From the NCBI RefSeq assembly GCF_000172155.1, contig NZ_ABIZ01000001.1:1426001-1490000 (forward strand): a DNA stretch of 64,000 bases, in the 5' to 3' direction. Source of the DNA: Verrucomicrobium spinosum DSM 4136 = JCM 18804. GTDB taxonomy: Bacteria; Verrucomicrobiota; Verrucomicrobiia; Verrucomicrobiales; Verrucomicrobiaceae. The position numbers and the translations under genes were made by a program. This document shows, in pieces, positions 57,772 through 64,000 of the stretch. Position 1 is the first letter of the stretch. Each line of letters opens with the position of its first letter. The notes below the pieces were generated by a model that had not been told where the DNA came from, ran no database searches, and was given only the letters and a program-made list of their open reading frames with translations.

Positions 57772-59588
57772 CGAAAAGTGCTTGGAGTGATCCGGTGTTT
57801 TTCAAGCCAATGCACCAGCATGAACAAGCTCCAGCGCTCATACCATGTCGGATGTTTCATCGGGAAGGACTTGGTCAGTGAATCAAACTGTTGTTTCCAC
57901 TCTGGGGTTGCCAACCATTTTTGGTAAGGAAATAAGAAGCCCCGTTTCGGCTGATTTTTTATCCATGGTGGAATCTCCGGCACTGCATCCACCAGAAGCA
58001 TTTTGCCCATGCGAAGGCGCAAGCTGGCAGGCACTTTCGCGACGGATTCGAATAGAGTCTTGTCGACCAAGGGTACCCGCAGTTCCAGCCCGTGGGCCAT
58101 GCTCATGACATCACTGTCGCGAAGCAATTGGTTTCGCATATAGTGGGTCAGCTCGAGTGCGCTTACCGCATCGGGCCCGTCTTGTGGAATGGACCAACTC
58201 GACGAGCTTTGCTTCATCGAGACCTGTGGACGGTTGAGAACGAGACTTGCCAGGGCCTTGGCTTCTTCATGAGTTCTAATGCTGCGAAAACTGCTGTAGG
58301 CATCGGCGATTGTCGCTGGGGCGGGAGAGGTCAGAAGACTTCCCAAACGACGCAGGCGCGAACTCCGCCCGTGTAGTTGAAGAGATCGACCTGCCAACCC
58401 GTTCAACTTCGCGAAAGCGAGAGTTTTGTGCAGGCGCTGCAGGCGGGGCACCTGCCTGAAGCTGGGATATCCTCCGAAAACTTCATCGCCACCCAAGCCG
58501 CTGAGTACCACCTTCATGCCGTGATGACGGGCAAGGGATGCGACGCAATAGGTGTTGAACCCGTCGATCGTCGGCTGATCCACAGAGTCGAGAAATTTTG
58601 CGAAGAGTTCTGCGCCTGTTTCTGCGCTGAGGTGCATTTCGTGATGGATGGCACCGAAGTGTTTGGCTGTGCGTGCTGCTGGGCCGGTTTCATCAGCGAC
58701 TGAATCGTCGACCCCGATGCTGAAGGTCTGAAGACGGTCTCGCCCAGTCGCATTGGCCAATGCTAGCAGCGCGGTGGAATCAATGCCGCCGCTCAAAAAC
58801 AGGCCCACTGGTACGTCACTCACAAAGTGGTGCTCAATGCTGTCAAGGAGTGCCAATCTTGCGAGTTGCACGCTCTCCGCAAGATCGGAGCAGTTTGAGA
58901 CTGGAAATCCGACTTCCCACCAGCGTGTGATCGTCGTGTGCCCGGCTCGCCAAGTGAGGTGACAACCCGCCTCAAGCATGGACACGCCTTCGAGCAGCGT
59001 GCGAGGTTCCGGAACCGAACCACTTTGGAGAAAAAGGCAGACACTTTCTTCATCTGGCCTGAGGGGCACAAAACCGGATGCGATCATGCTGCGCAACTCC
59101 GAAGCAAATACTATATTTCCGTTCTGGTCAGCATAATAGAGCGGCTTGATGCCAAAAGGATCCCGCGCAAGAAAGCAAGTTTCTTCTTGGTGATCCCAGA
59201 TTGCGAAAGCAAACATGCCTCGCAAACTCTGCAGACAGGCTGCTCCCTGTCGGGCATAAAGCTGGAGCACGACCTCAGTGTCCGTTCCTGTGGAAAACGG
59301 CACACCACTATCCTCTAGTTCTTGCCGGAGCGCCCCGAAGTTGAAGATCTCACCGTTGAATGTGATGGTAAAGCGACCATCTGGGCTGCTCATCGGCTGG
59401 ATGCCAGCCGGGGAAAGATCCAGGATGGCCAAGCGGGCGTGTGCGAACGCTGCGGTGTGACACGGCGACTGCCAAGAAGAGCTCCCGTCAGGCCCACGGT
59501 GACGCAATGCATCAAGCATGGCCTGTAGCTGGTCTGTCCGGATGGTTCCGGAGGGGTTGCTTTCGACGATGCCTGCGATGCCGCACAT
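57768..59588 (-). CDS. asnB: Asparagine synthase (glutamine-hydrolysing) family, glycan-cluster type
   Basis: 606 residues. N-terminal glutaminase with catalytic Cys2 (MCGIAGIVE), the ATP-PPase with FLSGGIDSTALLALANATG and GGDEVFGGYPSFR, and LARDPFGIKPLYYA in between; all needed residues are present. Family members in polysaccharide clusters often amidate sugar acids or other carboxylates rather than make free asparagine, so the substrate here may be a uronic acid on the glycan (inference). It lies inside a run of glycosyltransferase genes: 2 bp after the GT4 gene at 59591 and overlapping the next by 4 bp. Confidence 0.9.
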   Translation of the reverse strand: MCGIAGIVESNPSGTIRTDQLQAMLDALRHRGPDGSSSWQSPCHTAAFAHARLAILDLSPAGIQPMSSPDGRFTITFNGEIFNFGALRQELEDSGVPFSTGTDTEVVLQLYARQGAACLQSLRGMFAFAIWDHQEETCFLARDPFGIKPLYYADQNGNIVFASELRSMIASGFVPLRPDEESVCLFLQSGSVPEPRTLLEGVSMLEAGCHLTWRAGHTTITRWWEVGFPVSNCSDLAESVQLARLALLDSIEHHFVSDVPVGLFLSGGIDSTALLALANATGRDRLQTFSIGVDDSVADETGPAARTAKHFGAIHHEMHLSAETGAELFAKFLDSVDQPTIDGFNTYCVASLARHHGMKVVLSGLGGDEVFGGYPSFRQVPRLQRLHKTLAFAKLNGLAGRSLQLHGRSSRLRRLGSLLTSPAPATIADAYSSFRSIRTHEEAKALASLVLNRPQVSMKQSSSSWSIPQDGPDAVSALELTHYMRNQLLRDSDVMSMAHGLELRVPLVDKTLFESVAKVPASLRLRMGKMLLVDAVPEIPPWIKNQPKRGFLFPYQKWLATPEWKQQFDSLTKSFPMKHPTWYERWSLFMLVHWLEKHRITPSTFR

Positions 59589-59590
59589 GA

Positions 59591-60757
59591 TCAGGCGTAG
59601 GGTGGACGGTTTTTCGGCATCAACTTTTGCAGAGGTGCTGCCAGTCGGGCCTTAAATGCTTCAAAGCCAAATGCCGCTTTCACCGCGGCACTGAGTGCCA
59701 TTGGCTGAAAGAGCAACTTGTTGGGGTACTTTTGATCGAGGATTGACAATACTGCGTCCGCCAAGGCGACTTTGTCGTCCGGATCGACAAGCACGCCAAG
59801 ACGCCCCTGATCCAGGGCATCTGTTGATCCGTCTTGGTTTCCTGCAATGACAGGCCGACCGCTTGCCATGGCTTCCAAGAACACGATGCCAAATCCTTCA
59901 GCTTTGCTGGGCATCACAAAGATGTCGCAAAGCCGGTAGAGATCGGGAAGTTCTTCCGTGGGTATGAACCCAGTAAAGATCACTGAATCTGCCACGCCTA
60001 GGCGTAAGGCCTCCGATTTAAGGTAGCCAAGATCATCCCCTGTGCCTGCGACAATATAGCGCATGTTCGGGCATCGGTTCAGGATGCCCGGCATTGCGGC
60101 GAGCATGGTTTCATGTCCCTTGTAACGCTCTGACCGGTCGACTCTGGCAACTGTCAGGGCGATTGGTTGATCAATGTGGAGACCATAGCGGGAAAGGAGG
60201 TTGTCGGGCTTTGGCCCGGGGGAGAACCTGCTCTCATCGAATGAACAGGGAAGCAGCGATGCTTTCGCCAGATCGAGACCATGTCGAGCCGCGGAGCTGC
60301 GCAATGTGAATCTACTTACGGCATACAACCAGTCTGCAGAAGCCAGAGCCCGGCGTCGGGAAGCCGGAAGCGGGTTCCACGCTTCGATGCCGTGGAGGAC
60401 TCCCACATACGGGCTGCGAAGGAGGCGTGCCAACGGAAGTACTGCCGGCATGAAGTTCAGATGAAAGCAAATGATGCAGTCAGGGCGTTCACGAAGCGCA
60501 TGGTACCATCCGATCAACACCATGGCGGCGGTTCGCAATCTCAATGGCATCCGGGCTGCCGAAGAGCACCTTACATTTTGTGCAAGTATTGGGTCAGATG
60601 AGGGCAGGCAATCGTTCTTCGCAATCACACGAATGGCCGCATTGGGAAACAGATGGCGCACTGCCTGGGTTGCTTGCCGGGAGAATGCCTGGATGCCTCC
60701 TGCGCCTGGGGAAAGGCCCGGTGCCCAAAGGTGGATGACCTGCTGAGGGGGAGACAC
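59591..60757 (-). CDS. Glycosyltransferase family 4
   Basis: 388 residues, GTG start. N-terminal region GLSPGAGGIQAFSRQATQAV, donor domain with ALTVARVDRSERYKGHETML, IVAGTGDDLGYLKSEALRLG and the E-x7-E stretch AEGFGIVFLEAMASGRPVIA followed by GNQDGSTDAL, a pattern of WbdB/PimB-type retaining transferases. The middle contains IICFHLNFMPAVLPLARLLR. Cytoplasmic or peripheral membrane. The preceding gene in the operon direction is the methyltransferase, whose stop is 71 bp away. Confidence 0.9.
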   Translation of the reverse strand: MSPPQQVIHLWAPGLSPGAGGIQAFSRQATQAVRHLFPNAAIRVIAKNDCLPSSDPILAQNVRCSSAARMPLRLRTAAMVLIGWYHALRERPDCIICFHLNFMPAVLPLARLLRSPYVGVLHGIEAWNPLPASRRRALASADWLYAVSRFTLRSSAARHGLDLAKASLLPCSFDESRFSPGPKPDNLLSRYGLHIDQPIALTVARVDRSERYKGHETMLAAMPGILNRCPNMRYIVAGTGDDLGYLKSEALRLGVADSVIFTGFIPTEELPDLYRLCDIFVMPSKAEGFGIVFLEAMASGRPVIAGNQDGSTDALDQGRLGVLVDPDDKVALADAVLSILDQKYPNKLLFQPMALSAAVKAAFGFEAFKARLAAPLQKLMPKNRPPYA

Positions 60758-60827
60758 TAAATGGGAGATGGTTTTTTGATGCAGGTGAGCGAACTGGTTG
60801 CAGCGGAAGGGACAATTTTGGCCCTGC

Positions 60828-61550
60828 TCAACTCTTTGACGAGTTCCATTCTCTCAGAGTCTTGCATTTCCGGAGGCCCTCCATGAGACGTTCACTTGTC
60901 GCCATCACGATCGTGCCTCTTTTTGCACCAGTCTCTGAATGTCCGGCAAGGCTAGGGAAAAACCAAGGGCGCTGGGAAAATGGTGTTCCACGCAAGTACA
61001 ACACGTTAAGAGCCCGGCCCTCGCCATAGTTGTCGTATGAATAGCTGGGATCATCAGGTACTTCAAAGTCATCGATCATGATGACGGCAGGCACATTGCT
61101 GGAGTGGATGATTTCCAGTTCCTCCTTTAACGGCAGGTCTTCGTGCCAGTGGGCATCGAGATAGATAAACGTCCAGGTGGTTTTGACTTTGTCAGAATTC
61201 AGATGGTGCTGCAGAAACGGCCGGCTGTCTCCTTGGTTCAGCCGTACCATGGGGTTCCTCGCAAATTTGGCCGAAGAGAAACCGAAGAACCTTGGATTGT
61301 ACTCCACCGAAGTCACTGGCAATCCTGAGACGGACTGCATGAATTCTGTAGAGATGCCGCGGAACGATCCAGTTTCAACAATCTGCTGAAATTTGAATTG
61401 CTGCAGGAGCTCTTTAAAAATCTCCTGGCGAAAGTTCTGTCCATTGAACGGACCGCCGCCGCCCCAGCTGTTGTTCTTTCGCGGATACAGGTAGTACTCC
61501 AGAGTGCCGAACAGTCTGGAGTTTTTCAGGAACCCTGGGATGATCGTCAT
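60828..61550 (-). CDS. Class I SAM-dependent methyltransferase-like protein
   Basis: 240 residues. Seen motifs are IVETGSFRGISTEFMQ (SAM-binding motif I variant), VTSVEYNPRFF (acidic end of strand 2), NQGDSRPFLQHHL and FIYLDAHWHEDLPLKEELEI. The last resembles cephalosporin-hydroxylase/TylF-like sugar O-methyltransferases, where the DAHW site binds metal. Suggested to methylate a sugar or lipid-linked intermediate of the glycan. The family assignment is from motif shape only. Confidence 0.75.
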   Translation of the reverse strand: MTIIPGFLKNSRLFGTLEYYLYPRKNNSWGGGGPFNGQNFRQEIFKELLQQFKFQQIVETGSFRGISTEFMQSVSGLPVTSVEYNPRFFGFSSAKFARNPMVRLNQGDSRPFLQHHLNSDKVKTTWTFIYLDAHWHEDLPLKEELEIIHSSNVPAVIMIDDFEVPDDPSYSYDNYGEGRALNVLYLRGTPFSQRPWFFPSLAGHSETGAKRGTIVMATSERLMEGLRKCKTLREWNSSKS

Positions 61551-61633
61551 AGGTTAGGGGGGCTTGTGTGACGATGAGTCTTCGAGTGGTTCTGCATAGT
61601 CGAGTCGCGTAAGTTTCTTTCGTTGTGCGATAG

Positions 61634-62533
61634 TTAAGTGGAGCGTCGCCTTTCCAATTTCCTGAGGCGATGCCAGCCGAGAACCGCAGAGGCACTGGCA
61701 GGTTGACGAAATCGCCTAAGGGCAAAAAGGCGGCAGGGCAACAGCAACATGCCCAGAAGTGCCGCAGCGAGCGTGCCATGGGAAATTTCCCAGCGCATAC
61801 GGGTGGCGACATGCCAGAACATCAAGGGTGTCAGCCAGCAAGGATATCGGAGGAAAGGCAGGAGTCCTGCGTTGACAACCATTTCAGCCCGTTCCTGACA
61901 GCTGTGCCGATCCGGTGACGCTGACAGGTGGATCACTGGCAACTTTGAATCGTAAAGGATGATGCCTCCGTGTTGGTAGAGTTGCAGACTCAAGTCCAGT
62001 TCTTCCATGCCATAGGCAACACGACGGGGGACGTAGCCAGGAAGCTTCTGATAGGCGGACTTTCGATAGACGCAGCCACAGCCCTCAAACTCTGCCACTC
62101 TAATAGGGCAGTCAGATGGGGGGGTGCCCTTCGCCGGAGAAGTCGCGGCTGCCAGCATGGTCGCCTCTGGGTGGAACCGGAAAACCCATTCGACTCTTGA
62201 AAAGAACGACGGATCGGCGGGGAAGGAATCGTCATCGAAGGAGACAACAATCTCATGAAGAGCGGCATTGATGAGAAGGTGACGTGCGCCGCCGGGACCC
62301 AGCCTCTCAGGTGAGGAAAAAATCCGCACCTCCGGCCAAAACCGCTCAATAGACTCAAGGATGCCTGGATCGGCACCGTCTACATGAACACAAACGTCGT
62401 CCGGAGCTGGGGTGCACGCGTGGATGACTGACAGTGTATGCAGCAACCCTTCGCGCCTAGTGCTGGCGGGAATGACTACGGATACTTGAATTTTGGTGCA
62501 AGCTCCGCAGGTCAACAACGAAGGATCATCCAT
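61634..62533 (-). CDS. Glycosyltransferase family 2
   Basis: 299 residues. GT-A fold: VSVVIPASTRREGLLHTLSV, VCVHVDGADP, GGARHLLINAALHEIVVSFD and the metal site FDDDSFPADPSFF; C-terminal LWHRLRKLERR tail. Two hydrophobic segments near residues 235-270 (LTPLMFWHVATRMRWE, AALLGMLLLPCRLFAL) suggest membrane anchoring. Donor and acceptor unknown. It starts 3 bp from the stop of the polymerase gene. Confidence 0.87.
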   Translation of the reverse strand: MDDPSLLTCGACTKIQVSVVIPASTRREGLLHTLSVIHACTPAPDDVCVHVDGADPGILESIERFWPEVRIFSSPERLGPGGARHLLINAALHEIVVSFDDDSFPADPSFFSRVEWVFRFHPEATMLAAATSPAKGTPPSDCPIRVAEFEGCGCVYRKSAYQKLPGYVPRRVAYGMEELDLSLQLYQHGGIILYDSKLPVIHLSASPDRHSCQERAEMVVNAGLLPFLRYPCWLTPLMFWHVATRMRWEISHGTLAAALLGMLLLPCRLFALRRFRQPASASAVLGWHRLRKLERRRST

Positions 62534-62536
62534 GCG

Positions 62537-63925
62537 CTATGGGCGGTGCTTTTCAGCCCGTGGCTGCCTGGCATAGACAGGTTGCAAGGTAACTGCAAGT
62601 GCCAGACCCAAAGTGCCAAAAACAAGGAATCCAGCGGTGTGGTTGAACACGATCTGTGCAAAAAGGTGAATAACCTGAATTAGAGCCGCAGCCAACGCCA
62701 AGCCTTTGCCCATTCCAGGCTGGCACCGGCGGAACAGCTTCCAAGCGAGGGCTATCAAATAGAACCGCAATCCATACCAGATGCCAAAGCCAAGTGGTCC
62801 AACCTCCGCCATGATCTGCGCCGGTTCGGATTCAAACAGCGCCTGCTTTTTGGGAGGAGGAATGCTCAAAGCGTTGCGAAGGGCAAAAGAGGCAGGGTTG
62901 GTAACGCCGATGCCAAGGCCAATGCCTTCACTTTGTTCCATCCCTGCACTCAAGTCCAAGATTGGACTGAGAAGCCGATCCTTAACGGTATCGCTAGAGG
63001 CGGCCCTTTGGTAGAAGGCATTCGCGGCTTGTTTGAAAAGGAAAATTGAACTGAACAAGGCGAGTGTCAGGGCCAGCCCAATTTTGAGCGTCGCGAACTT
63101 GATGGAACTCAGTCGCAATGCTGCGGTTCCCACAACAAATCCCGAAGTGATGATAATCTGGCCAAATACTGCAGAGCGGGAGCCTGACATGTAACCCGCG
63201 GCGAGCAGCAACGGGAGGCAGATAAACGAATTGATGGATTGGAATCGAGCTCCCGGCGAAGTGATGACCACCAGACAATATGCGGTGAAGCAGTGAAGAA
63301 AAGTCGTGAGACCGGTCAAATAAGAGAAGGTGCCGGTAATTCTAGTAAACTTCAGTTCACCAACAACAGCAGCAGTCGCGCTTGGAGCGGTTGCCTCATG
63401 GGCATAGACGTTTAAGAAAGAGTCTGCCGGGGCAAAGAATTGAAAGATCCCGAGCACGCAAACTGGGATGGCCAGCAGGGAATACCAGGAGAGATTGTGA
63501 AGAAGTTGGCGCTGGTTGGCAAACAGGTGAGGGACGATAAAAAGAAGGGGTAAATAGAAGAAGTAGGTTTTAAGCCCAAACAGAGCAACAATTGGAGAAT
63601 CCAGATTCGGGTTGAGGGCGGAGAGACCGACGATCGCGAAAGCTGTTAGAACAGGGACAGCTGGTGCCGCGGATTTTAAAGCGCGAGTTTGGGGGTCAGA
63701 AAACAGGAAGAACTTCGCGTAGGCTCCTGCCAGAAACACGTCCTTCAAGAAGTACACCAAGTCTTGAGCCTGCGGCAATGCCCATTTTCGGATGGCACCC
63801 TCGAAAATGACGGCAATGAACGCCATTTTTACAGCTGTCCTCCAATGGACGAATGAAAGGAGGAAGATGATGACGGCACCTATGGCGCCGATGAGATAGA
63901 TCGTTTCTTTAGGAAGTCCGCCCAT
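62537..63925 (-). CDS. Polysaccharide polymerase-like integral membrane protein (Wzy-like)
   Basis: 462 residues, about eleven transmembrane helices, N-terminal ETIYLIGAIGAVIIFLLSF. A large periplasmic loop contains TRITGTFSYLTGLTTFLHCF, followed by YMSGSRSAVFGQIIITSGF, the short pattern that characterises O-antigen/exopolysaccharide polymerases. Such proteins link repeat units on the outer side of the inner membrane. First gene of the cluster as transcribed in this window; the remaining 75 bp to the edge show no promoter that I can support. Confidence 0.78.
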   Translation of the reverse strand: MGGLPKETIYLIGAIGAVIIFLLSFVHWRTAVKMAFIAVIFEGAIRKWALPQAQDLVYFLKDVFLAGAYAKFFLFSDPQTRALKSAAPAVPVLTAFAIVGLSALNPNLDSPIVALFGLKTYFFYLPLLFIVPHLFANQRQLLHNLSWYSLLAIPVCVLGIFQFFAPADSFLNVYAHEATAPSATAAVVGELKFTRITGTFSYLTGLTTFLHCFTAYCLVVITSPGARFQSINSFICLPLLLAAGYMSGSRSAVFGQIIITSGFVVGTAALRLSSIKFATLKIGLALTLALFSSIFLFKQAANAFYQRAASSDTVKDRLLSPILDLSAGMEQSEGIGLGIGVTNPASFALRNALSIPPPKKQALFESEPAQIMAEVGPLGFGIWYGLRFYLIALAWKLFRRCQPGMGKGLALAAALIQVIHLFAQIVFNHTAGFLVFGTLGLALAVTLQPVYARQPRAEKHRP

Positions 63926-64000
63926 GGGGATCGTGGGGAGTGAGATTATGTAACCGGGCTAAGCCGTGTCAGGAAGCCGGCGTGGCGTTGTTCAAACAGT

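Overview
The window is high-GC DNA from a free-living-type member of the Verrucomicrobiota, most likely the Verrucomicrobium/Prosthecobacter/Roseimicrobium side of Verrucomicrobiales. The reasons are a complete four-gene 'Verru_Chthon' cassette behind a giant PEP-CTERM protein built of autotransporter-associated beta-strand repeats, a five-gene homologue of the Akkermansia Amuc_1102-1098 pilus-like locus, PQQ-type beta-propeller proteins starting near a W-x-Q-W-R-G motif, and PAS-AraC regulator paralogues. No rRNA, tRNA, CRISPR array, IS element, prophage or origin was recognised.

Layout. 1-1.6 kb: exported PQQ-like propeller protein, possibly truncated by the window edge. 1.7-8.3 kb: regulatory island with three PAS-AraC paralogues around a NarL-type response regulator and a propeller/Y_Y_Y hybrid-topology sensor kinase; a repeated palindrome AGAACAT-N2-RTTCT lies twice in front of the kinase and once in front of the giant gene. 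8.6-22.3 kb: giant PEP-CTERM surface protein followed by cassette A-B-C-D, whose N termini match the T2SS minor pseudopilins K, I, J and H. 22.3-34.3 kb: housekeeping and mixed genes (DUF2293-like, hscB-hscA, arsC, RG-rich/acidic protein, transaldolase, an isolated nuoB-nuoC pair, second PQQ propeller, beta-barrel protein, lipoprotein DD-peptidase). 34.3-37.6 kb: aroD, then a polyprenyl-phosphate sugar-phosphate transferase and a UDP-glucuronate decarboxylase-like SDR. 37.7-44.9 kb: the pilus-like locus, read here as Amuc_1102-like, PilM-PilN fusion, PilO-like (Amuc_1100 family), PilP-like and secretin. 45.0-48.2 kb: coaE, rho, rnd. 48.3-49.7 kb: an NtrC-like response regulator whose AAA+ domain has lost GAFTGA, the Walker B Asp and the sensor II Arg. 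49.8-63.9 kb: a single-strand run of eleven polysaccharide genes (ligase/TPR, MraY-like priming enzyme, six glycosyltransferases, AsnB, methyltransferase, polymerase) interrupted by a 19-unit heptamer array.

Working together. The sensor kinase and regulators probably control the giant surface protein and its pseudopilin cassette. The pilus-like locus supplies an envelope-spanning alignment complex and secretin, which could serve pilins or the pseudopilin cassette; no PilB, PilC, PilT or exosortase is present here. The polysaccharide cluster makes an exported glycan, plausibly the matrix on which PEP-CTERM proteins are displayed. Start sites were moved inward from the longest open frame where the extra N terminus has no signal, no domain or only a TTG start; these choices are stated per gene.
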